DNA of 64,000 nt. It comes from Sphingobacterium sp. LZ7M1. Its GTDB lineage: Bacteria; Bacteroidota; Bacteroidia; Sphingobacteriales; Sphingobacteriaceae. Of this stretch, positions 27,165 to 36,278 are shown piece after piece (within the stretch, counting starts at the first letter, position 1; each line of letters opens with the position of its first letter). The stretch lies in contig NZ_CP101134.1 of NCBI RefSeq assembly GCF_024296865.1, forward strand, positions 3,100,001 to 3,164,000. The letters are read 5' to 3'. The position numbers and the translations under genes were made by a program. The notes beneath the pieces are model-generated. The model saw only the letters and a program-made list of their open reading frames with translations, ran no database searches and was not told the DNA's origin.

Positions 27165-27893
27165 ATGGACAAAAAACAAAAAGACCAAATGGTTAAAGAC
27201 GATAAAATCAGAAATTCATTTGCCAATAAAACTTGGCAAGAAATTAAGGTAAAAGACTCTTGGCAAATCTTTAAGATCATGTCGGAGTTTGTAGATGGGT
27301 TTGAAAAATTGGCTAAGATTGGCCCCTGTGTTTCGATCTTTGGATCGGCAAGGACACCGGATGAGCATAAATATTATCAAATGACCGTAGAGATTGCGAG
27401 GCTATTGGCAGACCGCGGGTACGGTGTTATATCAGGTGGTGGACCAGGAATCATGGAAGCTGCCAATAAAGGAGCCTATACGGCCGGAGGTAAGTCGGTA
27501 GGACTGAACATTGAACTGCCACATGAGCAATTCCACAATAAATATATTGACCGCGATAAATTACTGGAGTTTAATTATTTCTTTGTCCGCAAGGTTATGT
27601 TCATGAAATATTCTCAAGGTTATATCGTATTGCCAGGAGGGTTCGGGACAATGGACGAACTGTTTGAAGCTGTTACATTGATACAAACTGGTAAGATTGC
27701 CCGCTTCCCTATCGTACTGGTTGGTACTGAATACTGGAACGGCCTTTTTGACTGGATCAAAAACACCATGCTTGGCAATAAATATATCAGCGAGGAAGAT
27801 CTGAACCTATACAGAATGGTGGATACAGCGGAAGAAGCTACTGAACATATCTTTAGGTTCTATGATAAATATCTGTTGAAACCGAATTTTTAG
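27165..27893 (+). CDS. LOG family (TIGR00730) nucleoside 5'-monophosphate phosphoribohydrolase
   Basis: 242 aa. The lysine-decarboxylase-like/LOG fold signatures are present: VSIFGSARTPDEH, ISGGGPGIMEAANKGA and the active-site PGGFGTMDELFE (about 164-175). Members split cytokinin-type or purine nucleotides into base and ribose 5-phosphate. In bacteria without cytokinins the physiological substrate is probably a purine nucleotide. The N-terminal 30 residues are lysine-rich. Repeat island 4 begins just after the stop. Confidence 0.88.
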   Translation: MDKKQKDQMVKDDKIRNSFANKTWQEIKVKDSWQIFKIMSEFVDGFEKLAKIGPCVSIFGSARTPDEHKYYQMTVEIARLLADRGYGVISGGGPGIMEAANKGAYTAGGKSVGLNIELPHEQFHNKYIDRDKLLEFNYFFVRKVMFMKYSQGYIVLPGGFGTMDELFEAVTLIQTGKIARFPIVLVGTEYWNGLFDWIKNTMLGNKYISEEDLNLYRMVDTAEEATEHIFRFYDKYLLKPNF

Positions 27894-27895
27894 GG

Positions 27896-28605
27896 TTGAA
27901 CCAGGATGGAAGGGATGAGAGGATGGACCAAGATCAGGGATTGAACCAGGATGGAACGGATGAGAGGATGGGCCAAGATCGGGGATTGAACCAGGATGGA
28001 AAGGTAGCCGATTTTGTAGGGGCTTATTGCATAAGCCCACCTCTTGCAATCCTAACAATAATATCTCCCTTTAGGGTGATTAACTCCTTTATCCTTTTAG
28101 GACAGATAATAACCCCTAGAGGGGGTGAAATCTTTGTAGAAACTTGATGTCTGTAATGGCGAACCCACTGCGTGGGTGAAATATTTTACAACAAATCTCC
28201 TTTTATGGGCATAAAGTAAAAAAATAGTTCCCTCATCTTACGATTTCGGGATGACAAAAACCTCTAAATAAATAAAAAATAGATTCTTCGCTTCACTCTG
28301 AATCCCTCTTTAGCAAATTTTGATTCTGAACGATTAGTAAGGGATCTGTACGGTTTTCCACAAAAGGACACTGTCCTCCTAAATCGAAGATTTAGGAACT
28401 GTTCCCTAATTCAAAAATTAATATTCGGTTCTTTGATTTGGATTGTTCCGAGATCCTTCCTGCGTCAGGATGACACAAAAAACCTTAACTTAATGACATT
28501 GCCCCGATGGGGTTCTATATATAGAAATTAAGAAATCAATGTTTTTCAGGGCCAACATCCTGTCATCAACTTCTTATAAATTTAGTCCAAATTTTCACTT
28601 CTAAT
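27896..28605. repeat. Composite repeat island 4 (modules A-B forward, then F-D-E-C inverted)
   Basis: Order in the plus strand: 45-bp units (27898-28002), the short hairpin GGGGCTTATTGCATAAGCCC (28018-28037), and F hairpins inverted (CCCCTAGAGGGGG near 28103; ACCCACTGCGTGGGT near 28161). Then the D inverted repeat in reverse (28281-28355), an E piece in reverse (TCCGAGATCCTTCCTGCGTC near 28448), and a shortened C block in reverse (28490-28598: GCCCCGATGGGGTTC, CTGTCATCAACTTC, TAAATTTAGTCCAAA) that lacks the long palindrome. So the A-B half points as in islands 2 and 3 while the C-E-D-F half is flipped. Confidence 0.8.
27898..28002 (+). repeat. Tandem 45-bp units (module A), 2.3 copies
   Basis: Copies begin at 27898 and 27943, with a partial third at 27988. 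The first two differ at only a few positions. The unit begins TGAACCAGGATGGAA and contains GATGAGAGGATGG and CCAAGATC. Being a multiple of three in length, it gives long but spurious open frames on both strands. Confidence 0.9.
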
Positions 28606-28764
28606 TATGACTAAAAGAATTAAATAAGGACATTGCCGTCTGGTACCCTATCGCCAAAATATTAAGGCAGTTTTTTCATTGCACTATAATGTCATTAGGT
28701 TTCGATAAGTGTTACTCAAATTGTCAAAACACAGGTAAACAGCCAGCTGGCATGAACAACATTA
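28606..28764. other. Spacer after repeat island 4
   Basis: About 160 bp of AT-rich DNA with no gene, hairpin or promoter that I can support. Confidence 0.5.
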
Positions 28765-28801
28765 TAAAAAGAAAGTCCCTCGGCACAACCGAGGGACTTT
28801 C
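28765..28801 (-). terminator. Strong intrinsic terminator of the TonB-dependent receptor gene
   Basis: GAAAGTCCCTCGG (28771-28783) and CCGAGGGACTTTC (28789-28801) form a perfect 13-bp stem with a 5-nt loop. On the minus strand it is followed by TTTTTAT. It lies 27 nt after the receptor stop codon. Confidence 0.95.
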
Positions 28802-28827
28802 AATATTTATTGGAATTAAATTTTTGC

Positions 28828-31494
28828 TTAGAAGTTGTAAGTCAAACCTGTGTTCCAAGTAGTACCTAAACCGTAGAAATAACCGAAAGCATCTTTTCTA
28901 GAGAAGTAGTTCTCGTTGAAAAGGTTTTTCACATTACCTCTGAATTTAATGTTTTTACCGTTTTTCAAGTTGAAAGTATAGCTTAAACCAGCATCTACTA
29001 CGTTATAAGCTTTTAATTCTTCAGGTTGGTAAACTTCATTGTTCAAAGATGATTTGATTACGTCATCTACATTCACATTACCGTATAATCTAGCATAGTG
29101 GTTGTAATCAGCATCGATTGAGAATTGAGGAAGGATAAAGTATTTAACACCAAGACCAAAAGTTGTCTGTGCAGCATTACCTACTTTTACACCAGTTAAA
29201 TCTTGACCTGCTTTATCTTCGAAAACGATATCAAATGAGTTGTTATCTCTTACACGGTAAGGAGATGTACCATCATATTTCCAGTCACCGATTGATCCGT
29301 AACCTCTTAATTTAAGGTTAGAAAGAACGTTTACATCAAATTCTAATTCTAAACCTTTGTGAAGCTGACCAACACCAGTGAATAAGTAAGTTACATCAGG
29401 GTATGTTGTTCCACCTACAGTATAATCTCTTGCTGTGTAATCAGTGAATCTGTTATCCCATTTTGTGTAGTAAGCATTGAAGCTAACTGCAACGATTGGG
29501 TTAGAATATTTATAACCAGCCTCAACACCGAAGATTTTTTCATTATCCACTGAAGGATCTACAAAATCTACCGTATTAGAAACAAATACGTTATCTAAGA
29601 ATGGTTGACGGGAGTATTGTCCAATATTAGCGAAAATTGTGTGTGCATCTTCGAAAGTATAGGAAGCACCTCCTTTAATGTTGTAACCGAATTTGTTATC
29701 GAATTTAGATTTCTTTTCGCCTTCAGCATAGTTCCAACGATCGATTTTTTGGTAAGATTGGTTAGAAAGGGAACCCTGAACGAATGCAGTGAATCCATCT
29801 AAACTATATTCTACTTGACCAAAAAGACCTTGGTAATTGATTTTCTCGGAGTTGTCATATCCTACTCTTTGATCTACATCAGCACTATTGAACAATGAAG
29901 ACCAAGGGTTAGTTGAGAAAGTCTCAGAAACTACATAACCTTTTTCACGAGTTTTATTATCGGCGATACGACCTTCAGAACCTAATAGGTTAATCAATTG
30001 TTGGAAGTGATCACCTTTGTAGAAACGTAAATCAGCACCTAAGTTGAAAGAGAAGTTTTCGTTTGCTTCGAAGTTGTAGTTAGAAACCAAACCGTACCAG
30101 AAGTGGTTGTTTACAGAAGCTCTTAATGCAGAACCATTGTTTCCGCTAGAGATTTTGTTAGGTTGAGCAGCATTAATAGCAGCTAGGGCATCCCAGTTTG
30201 TAGTACCATTTGCTGCGTTAAAACCATTAACGGTATAACCTGGACCATTACCCAAGATACCAGTACCACCACCTTTACCCATTGAAGCGTAAAGTACGGT
30301 AGAAAGAGATGATTTATCATCAATTTTCAAGTCCCAGTTTAAGTTCGTTACTGGCTTGTGGTAGAAGTTAGTTCTTTGAGAAAGACCTTCACCGTTGTAC
30401 CAACCGTAGTTAGAGTTACCTCTTTCACCAGTGATATCATAACCTGGAGTAGCAATAACTTTAGTTTTATTTCCTGTAGGACCGATTTCTCTGTAGCTAG
30501 TCTCTAAAGGTTTAGAGAAGTTTTGGTCGTGCCACTGTGGAGCACCAAAGATCATGAAGTTGAAGGTGTTGTTATCATTTGGCTTGTAACCCACAGAAAC
30601 AAAATAGTTTTGTCCAGCACCTGCAGTACCTAGAGCATATTTTTTATCAGCTCTCCATCCGTTCAACATAAATGATACCCCCCATTTTCCTTGCATACCA
30701 GTACTGTAAGAAATCATAGCTTTTGCTAATCCATCATTACCAGTTGACATACCTACGGAACCTCTTCTTACCATGTCAGTAGCTTTAGTTACGATGTTCA
30801 CTGTACCACCCACTGAAGAAATAGCTAATTTAGAAGAACCAAGACCTCTTTGAATCTGGATCAAGTTAGCAACATCAGACATAGCTGACCAGTTAGACCA
30901 GTACATGTTACCATCTTCCATACCATTGATAGGTTGACCATTTAATAAGAATGCCGTATTCGATTGGTCGAAACCACGAACGAACATTTTAGAATCACCA
31001 AAACCACTTGCTTGGTCGGCAACGTAGATTGATGGGGTGTTCTTCATTAATTCCGGGAATTCAACGTTAGCACCACTTTTTTCTTGAATTTCTAAAGGTG
31101 TAATGGTTGATACAGCGATAGGCGTTTTTCTATCGGCGATATCAATAATACCTTTACCAATTACCACTACTTCACCAATTGCTTCACCATCTTCTTGAGC
31201 TTGTAAAACAATTGTTCCTAAATCAGATTGTCCTTCTGCGAATTTGATTTCGCTAGTGTTGAATCCTAGAACGCGGAAAATTAAAACACCTGATGTTTTT
31301 GGAGAGTTCAGGGTAAAAGCTCCATTTGCATCAGTCGATGTACCTGCCGATGTGCCCTGTACTAATACAGATGCCCCCGCAACCGGATTGGTGCCATCAG
31401 TTACAACACCTCTTAGGACTGTCTGTGCCCAAGCGACGTTGCAAAGCAACAACATTGAGAATAATGTTACTAATTGAGTAGAGATTTTTTTCAT
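28828..31494 (-). CDS. TonB-dependent outer-membrane receptor with carboxypeptidase-regulatory-like N-domain
   Basis: 888 aa. A signal peptide (MKKISTQLVTLFSMLLLCNV, cut after AWAQ) is followed by a CarboxypepD_reg-like domain (about 25-110). Next is the plug domain (SGANVEFPELMKNTPSIYV to QRGLGSSKLAISSVGGTVNI, about 135-240), then a long beta-barrel ending in TWNTGLTYNF with the C-terminal Phe. It takes up a ligand across the outer membrane using TonB energy. No SusD-like partner is adjacent, which argues against a SusC glycan porter and leaves siderophore, metal or vitamin uptake open. It is a single-gene unit with its own promoter and terminator. Confidence 0.94.
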   Translation of the reverse strand: MKKISTQLVTLFSMLLLCNVAWAQTVLRGVVTDGTNPVAGASVLVQGTSAGTSTDANGAFTLNSPKTSGVLIFRVLGFNTSEIKFAEGQSDLGTIVLQAQEDGEAIGEVVVIGKGIIDIADRKTPIAVSTITPLEIQEKSGANVEFPELMKNTPSIYVADQASGFGDSKMFVRGFDQSNTAFLLNGQPINGMEDGNMYWSNWSAMSDVANLIQIQRGLGSSKLAISSVGGTVNIVTKATDMVRRGSVGMSTGNDGLAKAMISYSTGMQGKWGVSFMLNGWRADKKYALGTAGAGQNYFVSVGYKPNDNNTFNFMIFGAPQWHDQNFSKPLETSYREIGPTGNKTKVIATPGYDITGERGNSNYGWYNGEGLSQRTNFYHKPVTNLNWDLKIDDKSSLSTVLYASMGKGGGTGILGNGPGYTVNGFNAANGTTNWDALAAINAAQPNKISSGNNGSALRASVNNHFWYGLVSNYNFEANENFSFNLGADLRFYKGDHFQQLINLLGSEGRIADNKTREKGYVVSETFSTNPWSSLFNSADVDQRVGYDNSEKINYQGLFGQVEYSLDGFTAFVQGSLSNQSYQKIDRWNYAEGEKKSKFDNKFGYNIKGGASYTFEDAHTIFANIGQYSRQPFLDNVFVSNTVDFVDPSVDNEKIFGVEAGYKYSNPIVAVSFNAYYTKWDNRFTDYTARDYTVGGTTYPDVTYLFTGVGQLHKGLELEFDVNVLSNLKLRGYGSIGDWKYDGTSPYRVRDNNSFDIVFEDKAGQDLTGVKVGNAAQTTFGLGVKYFILPQFSIDADYNHYARLYGNVNVDDVIKSSLNNEVYQPEELKAYNVVDAGLSYTFNLKNGKNIKFRGNVKNLFNENYFSRKDAFGYFYGLGTTWNTGLTYNF

Positions 31495-31521
31495 ACTTCT
31501 ATTTTATTAAAATAAGTAGTG

Positions 31522-31550
31522 CAAAAGTATAAAGACATATTGATTTTCAA
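31522..31550 (-). promoter_or_regulatory. Bacteroidota-type promoter of the TonB-dependent receptor gene
   Basis: On the minus strand TTG at 31550-31548, an 18-nt spacer, then TACTTTTG at 31529-31522, fitting TTTG/TAnnTTTG. The start codon is at 31494, giving a leader of about 20 nt. No riboswitch-like structure is seen between them. Confidence 0.8.
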
Positions 31551-31904
31551 TCTCGATTAACATAAACTTAATATACTCACTACCACGTTTTTGCATTTAA
31601 TTGACTTATTCGAGTAAGCAAAAATTTAAAACTTAATTAGTTTTTTAAACAACTATTCATTTTGGTTGAAATTTTGGCAATGAAACCGATGGGAAATTGA
31701 TATTTTAACAAATTTTAACATTCTTGAAATTGTTGAAAAGTTTTTTCCTATTTCTAACGATTTAGCAGTTATCGCAACAACTATTTTTATAAACGGACAA
31801 AAATCAGGCGATTAACATGATCGATAAGAAGGAAAATAAAGCAACGTTTTTTTTGAAATTCGATAATCCCAAATTTTGAAAAGGAGTAATTAATGTTTTG
31901 GAAC

Positions 31905-31937
31905 AAAAAAAAGGGAACTAAAAACTTAGTCCCCTTT
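31905..31937 (-). terminator. Intrinsic terminator after mutS2
   Basis: On the minus strand AAAGGGGACTA pairs with TAGTTCCCTTT (one bulge) and runs into a long T tract. It lies about 20 nt after the mutS2 stop codon. Confidence 0.85.
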
Positions 31938-31954
31938 CAAATGCTATAATTTTC

Positions 31955-34333
31955 TTAGTCCAGGTAAGCGTAGGTAATCCCATCTCCGCCCCTGTCGGCA
32001 TGTTCATCTTCAAAACGGCTAACCTGGTTATATTTCCTTAAATAATCGCGGATGAATTTGCGCAAAATCCCATCTCCTTTACCGTGTACTATCTTTAATG
32101 ATGGATATCCAATCATAACGGCGCGATCTAAAACCTGCTCTATTTTACCTAAAGCATCTTCAGTTCGCATGCCACGTACATCAACCTCGGGACTAAAGTC
32201 AGCAACACTATCCGAAGCAACGGATCTAAATCGCTTAGCGGCCTTAGCTTTCTCCTTTCCTCTCAGTTTTTCTACTTTATTTTTTTTGACAACCGTCCGG
32301 AGATCACCGAGGGCCAAGATCAGGTTATTCTTCGCAATCTCAATCACTTGGGCTTCATTACCTGTATCAATAATTTTCACCCAGTCCCCTACCTCTACCG
32401 TTTCAGCAGTTTCGTTGACAACCTCAGGCTTTTTGATTTCCTTAACTGATTTTTCCTTCAGGTTATCGGAAGCATGTTGCAATCCAGCTCTCAGTTTTTT
32501 GGTCTCTTCCTTATCGGCCTGTTTGGTCTTGATTTCAGCAATGGTATTTTCAACCAGTTTATTGGCGCTCTTAATGATCTGCCTAGCTTCTTCCTTGGCA
32601 TCTTTGAGCAATTGTCGCTTATTCTCTTCCAAATAGCTCTTTAATTCATTCAATTCAGCTTGCTGTCCTACGATTTCTTTTTCACGCAGATTGATGGCAA
32701 CCTTCGTATCGTAGACCTCTTTCTTTTCGCGTTCCAGGTCGACCAATAGGGTATCTACTTTCTTTTGCTGAACACCGATTTTCTGTTTGGCTAGGTGAAG
32801 GACTTCTTTAGGCAAACCAATATTCTGTGCGATTTCAAAGGCATAGGAACTACCTGGTTTCCCTGTCTGAAGCACATATAAAGGCTTCATCGCTTCATTA
32901 TCGAATAGCATGGATGCATTTTCGATACCTTCTGAATTGCTCGCAAAGACTTTCAGGTTTGAATAGTGGGTCGTGATCACTCCCCGAATTTGCTTTTTGT
33001 TCAGTACTTCCAAGACAGCTTCGGCAATAGGGCCACCGAACTGCGGATCTGTACCCGTTCCGAATTCATCGATCAGGACCATTGTCCTGGCATTTGAAAA
33101 CTGGGTAAAGTGCTTCATCTTGGAAAGATGTGCCGAGTAAGTACTTAAATCGCTGTCGATGGATTGATCATCCCCGATATCCGCAAAGAATTGCTTGAAA
33201 ACACCAAGCTTAGAATTGGTATCACAAGGAATCAACAGGCCCGATTGAAACATCAACTGTAAGAGGCCAACGGTTTTCATACATACGGATTTACCTCCTG
33301 CATTAGGTCCTGAAACCAACAAAACACGATCCGTTCCATCGATCCTGAGATTCAATGGAACGACCGAATGATGACCTTCTTGTTTCGATGCCAAATAAAG
33401 AAGTGGATGTTTGGCATTTACCAGGAACACTTCAGCTTCTTTGGAAAGTTCAGGCATTTGCGCATCTATATCCAATGCGAACAATGCCTTGGCCCTCACA
33501 AAATCCAATTTGGTCAACAGCCCATGGTATGCAAACAATAAGGGAACATGAGGCCTTAGTTCAGAAGTCAGCGTGGTCAAGATCCTGACGATCTCCCTCC
33601 TTCTTTCAAATTCCAGATCCCTAACCTTATTATTAAGGTGGAACACTTCTTCAGGTTCAATATAAGCCGTTTGGCCTGAAGCCGATTCATCATGGATCAG
33701 ACCTTTCAGCTTACGCTTATTTTCGGCTAGAATGGGAATACATAACCTACCGTCGCGGATGGTCAAACTCCCATCAGCTGTCCAACCATTCTGTTGCGCT
33801 TGCTTATAAACAGTATCAAGGCGTTTCCTTGCTTCCTGTTCTGCTTTGCTGATCTGTGAGGTTATTTCTAATAAGAGCTTAGAGGCATTGTCCTTGATCT
33901 TTCCCCTATCGTCGATGATCTGTTCGATCTGACGCAGGATATTCTTTTCTATAGGAAGGTGCTCGAAAAGCAGTTCCAGGTTTGGGTATTGCTGAGCACG
34001 GTCATTGAAATAACGGATTACGGCATAAACCGTCCTTAGGGATAGCAAAACACGGTGAAATTCTTCTTCCAGTAGGAAGGAGCCTTCAACTTTTGCTTTT
34101 TCAATAATGGCTTTTATAGGGTAAAAATGGTCTACAGGAAGAGGAGCATCATGGACAAGGAGTTCCTTGAACTCATTTGCCTGACGCAAGAAGCGATCGA
34201 TTAAATCCAATTTCACTTGAGGTTGGATTTTATCTACCAATTCTTTCCCCGCCTCACTAAGGCATTTTGCCTTGATGAGCTCCTTAATTTCCGTAAATCC
34301 TAACTTTTCTACTGCGTTCTGTGGATATATCAT
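31955..34333 (-). CDS. mutS2: Endonuclease MutS2
   Basis: 792 aa. The MutS-type ATPase has Walker A SGPNAGGKSVCMKTVGL (about 338-354) and Walker B MVLIDEFGTGTDPQFG (about 416-431). A coiled-coil insert (about 515-620) is followed by a KOW-like segment (EVGDWVKIIDTGNEAQVIEI) and a C-terminal Smr nuclease domain from about 715 (VDVRGMRTEDAL, IVHGKGDGILR). It lacks the mismatch-recognition domain I of MutS, as expected for MutS2. The family suppresses recombination and rescues collided ribosomes in some bacteria. It lies 3 nt downstream of the DUF4296 lipoprotein gene. Confidence 0.96.
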   Translation of the reverse strand: MIYPQNAVEKLGFTEIKELIKAKCLSEAGKELVDKIQPQVKLDLIDRFLRQANEFKELLVHDAPLPVDHFYPIKAIIEKAKVEGSFLLEEEFHRVLLSLRTVYAVIRYFNDRAQQYPNLELLFEHLPIEKNILRQIEQIIDDRGKIKDNASKLLLEITSQISKAEQEARKRLDTVYKQAQQNGWTADGSLTIRDGRLCIPILAENKRKLKGLIHDESASGQTAYIEPEEVFHLNNKVRDLEFERRREIVRILTTLTSELRPHVPLLFAYHGLLTKLDFVRAKALFALDIDAQMPELSKEAEVFLVNAKHPLLYLASKQEGHHSVVPLNLRIDGTDRVLLVSGPNAGGKSVCMKTVGLLQLMFQSGLLIPCDTNSKLGVFKQFFADIGDDQSIDSDLSTYSAHLSKMKHFTQFSNARTMVLIDEFGTGTDPQFGGPIAEAVLEVLNKKQIRGVITTHYSNLKVFASNSEGIENASMLFDNEAMKPLYVLQTGKPGSSYAFEIAQNIGLPKEVLHLAKQKIGVQQKKVDTLLVDLEREKKEVYDTKVAINLREKEIVGQQAELNELKSYLEENKRQLLKDAKEEARQIIKSANKLVENTIAEIKTKQADKEETKKLRAGLQHASDNLKEKSVKEIKKPEVVNETAETVEVGDWVKIIDTGNEAQVIEIAKNNLILALGDLRTVVKKNKVEKLRGKEKAKAAKRFRSVASDSVADFSPEVDVRGMRTEDALGKIEQVLDRAVMIGYPSLKIVHGKGDGILRKFIRDYLRKYNQVSRFEDEHADRGGDGITYAYLD

Positions 34334-34336
34334 TTG

Positions 34337-35062
34337 CTATTGTACAATAGGTCTTTCGCGTGGCCTAGTGACCGGCTTCAGTCTTTCGTTTCGATGTCTA
34401 AAAGGAATAGTATCTAAATTATCCTGCGGCTTCAACTCAGTTGGTTTTTGTACATCAGGTGAAGTTTCGGGAGTTGTATTTTCAGGGATTGGCAAAGTAG
34501 ATATATCGGGGGTTTCAGTACCCATTGGTGCTTTCTTTTCCAAAATATTTTTTTCCCAAAAGCGCATCAATCCTACAGGTTCATAAAATCTTCTGGTCCT
34601 ATCGGCAATGCTAAGTTCCGCAGAATCAGCTTCGGCATTTAGGATCATATTGTTCAAGGTCTGTAATTTAACTTGCATTCTGGTAACTCTGCTCATGCTA
34701 TCCTGCAAAATGAGATTCTTCAAGGAATCCTGACTATAATAACTGCGTTCTCTTTTTTCCAGGGTTTTGACGACCTGGTCGTAAGTCTTTACGGTTAATG
34801 TGGGATTTCCGAAATAATAATTTACATTCTTGGTAAATTTTGCAGAATCTATTCCGAATTTAGCAAAAAGCTGCTCATACAGCGGGTCAATGACCTTTTT
34901 GGCACTATCCACGGGTATATTAGAAATGTAACCGTCAAGGATATGCACCTCGGTCATGAGCTCAACCATGTCTTCTTGGGGCAAAATACCTTCAGGAACC
35001 TGCTTTTTGCAGGAGAAAACGATAAAAAACAAAGGAAGTAAACCCAGTATTAAGCGTTGCAT
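34337..35062 (-). CDS. DUF4296 domain lipoprotein
   Basis: 241 aa. The signal peptide ends in a lipobox (FFIVFSC, C18). The DUF4296 pattern follows: PEDMVELMTEVHILDGYI-like start, then LYEQLFAKFGIDSAKFTKNVNYYFGNPTLTVKTYDQVVKTL. The C-terminal 70 residues are proline/threonine-rich and probably unstructured. The function is unknown; the family is common in Bacteroidota. It is translationally close to mutS2 (3 nt apart), but a shared role is not evident. Confidence 0.88.
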   Translation of the reverse strand: MQRLILGLLPLFFIVFSCKKQVPEGILPQEDMVELMTEVHILDGYISNIPVDSAKKVIDPLYEQLFAKFGIDSAKFTKNVNYYFGNPTLTVKTYDQVVKTLEKRERSYYSQDSLKNLILQDSMSRVTRMQVKLQTLNNMILNAEADSAELSIADRTRRFYEPVGLMRFWEKNILEKKAPMGTETPDISTLPIPENTTPETSPDVQKPTELKPQDNLDTIPFRHRNERLKPVTRPRERPIVQ

Positions 35063-35139
35063 TTTGTAAATTTGTACAAAAATACGGAAAAGCTTGCAAT
35101 AAGCTTTCCAATTTTCATCAATGCGAACCCTTTTTCATC

Positions 35140-35829
35140 ATGAGTATAGCAAAGAATATTACAGAATTACAAAAAGAATTGTCGCCTATCGGTGTTACAT
35201 TAGTTGCGATTTCGAAAACAAAGCCTAATGAAGATATTATGGAGGCCTATGAGGCAGGTCAACGGATTTTTGGTGAAAACCAAGTTCAGGACCTCGTTGC
35301 CAAATATGAAAGCTTGCCCAAAGACATTGAATGGCATTTGGTTGGCCACCTTCAGACCAATAAGGTTAAATACATAGCTCCTTTTGTAAGTTTGATCCAT
35401 TCTGTTGACTCCTTGAAGGTTTTGGCTGAAATCAATAAACATGCGCTAAAGAACAACCGCATCATCGACTGCCTATTGCAGGTGTATATTGCTGATGAGG
35501 ATACAAAATTCGGTTTGGACCATGCTGAGGCGATTGAACTATTACGTTCTGAGGAGTTTGAAGGATTTAAAAACATCCGTATCCGAGGATTGATGGGGAT
35601 TGCCAGCAATACGGAAAACGAAAAGATCATTAAAGAAGAGTTCTATGAGTTAAAAATGCTTTTTGACGGAATAAAGACCACTTATTTCCGCAAAGAGGAA
35701 AGTTTTGATATCTTGTCCATGGGTATGAGCTCTGATTATAAGATTGCTATCGAGCAAGGCAGCAATATGGTAAGATTAGGAAGTACCATATTTGGTAAGA
35801 GAGTCATCAAACACTATAAAGCACAATAA
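35140..35829 (+). CDS. YggS family pyridoxal phosphate homeostasis protein
   Basis: 229 aa, alanine-racemase-like TIM barrel. The PLP lysine is K26 in LVAISKTKPNEDI, and RIFGENQVQDLVAKYE, EWHLVGHLQTNKVKY, LMGIASNTEN, FDILSMGMSSDYKIAIEQGSNMVRLGSTIFG complete the family pattern. It binds PLP and affects vitamin B6 and amino-acid pools; no catalytic activity is established for the family. Its stop codon overlaps the start of the following acetyltransferase (TAATG). Confidence 0.95.
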   Translation: MSIAKNITELQKELSPIGVTLVAISKTKPNEDIMEAYEAGQRIFGENQVQDLVAKYESLPKDIEWHLVGHLQTNKVKYIAPFVSLIHSVDSLKVLAEINKHALKNNRIIDCLLQVYIADEDTKFGLDHAEAIELLRSEEFEGFKNIRIRGLMGIASNTENEKIIKEEFYELKMLFDGIKTTYFRKEESFDILSMGMSSDYKIAIEQGSNMVRLGSTIFGKRVIKHYKAQ

Positions 35830-36278
35830 TGAGTTTAACCATTCGCAATGCAGTAAAGGCAGACTGCCCAAGGTTATTGGAATTGATCAAGGAATTGGCC
35901 CTGTTTGAAAAAGCACCTGAAGAAGTGACGGTCAGCATGGAGGAATTTGAAGATTCTGGATTTGGGGAAAATCCGGTTTGGTGGGCATTTGTTGGTGAAT
36001 ACGAAGGTGAAATTATTGGTATGTCCTTATATTATATAAGGTATTCGACCTGGAAAGGGAGAAGATTGTATTTAGAGGACATTATCATCACGGAAAGCAT
36101 GCGTGGCAAAGGTTTCGGAAAAGATCTGCTGGATCATACCATTGCTTATGCCAAAGAGCAGGGATATTCTGGGATGATGTGGCAGGTACTAGATTGGAAT
36201 ACCCCAGCAATAGATTTTTATAAAAAGTATAACAGCAAATTCGATGAAGAGTGGATCAATGTCAATATCAATTTTTAG
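35829..36278 (+). CDS. GNAT family N-acetyltransferase (diamine acetyltransferase-like)
   Basis: 149 aa, one GNAT domain. It starts IRNAVKADCPRLLELIKELALFEKAP, continues with YLEDIIITESMRGKGFGKDLL (acetyl-CoA loop RGKGFGK at about 96-102), and ends WNTPAIDFYKKYNS. The layout matches spermidine/thialysine acetyltransferases (SSAT2-like), so a polyamine or lysine-analogue substrate is plausible but not shown. It overlaps the preceding gene by 1 nt and the following lipoprotein by up to 35 nt. Confidence 0.88.
   Translation: MSLTIRNAVKADCPRLLELIKELALFEKAPEEVTVSMEEFEDSGFGENPVWWAFVGEYEGEIIGMSLYYIRYSTWKGRRLYLEDIIITESMRGKGFGKDLLDHTIAYAKEQGYSGMMWQVLDWNTPAIDFYKKYNSKFDEEWINVNINF

Larger units (their letters stand above)
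31495..31954. other. Spacer between the receptor gene and mutS2
   Basis: 460 bp without a gene. The first part holds the receptor promoter and the last 50 bp the mutS2 terminator. The middle (about 31555-31900) is AT-rich and I see nothing further in it. Confidence 0.6.

Noticed and set aside
27070..27252. 60-codon frame upstream of the LOG-family gene
   Set aside because: Overlaps the start of the LOG gene in another frame, is dominated by Lys/Asn from AT-rich DNA and has no likely start signals.
27807..28147. Open frames on both strands with NQDGxDERMxQD or HPGSIPDLGPSS repeats
   Set aside because: Both are readings of the same 45-bp array; the presence of equal frames on both strands speaks against coding.
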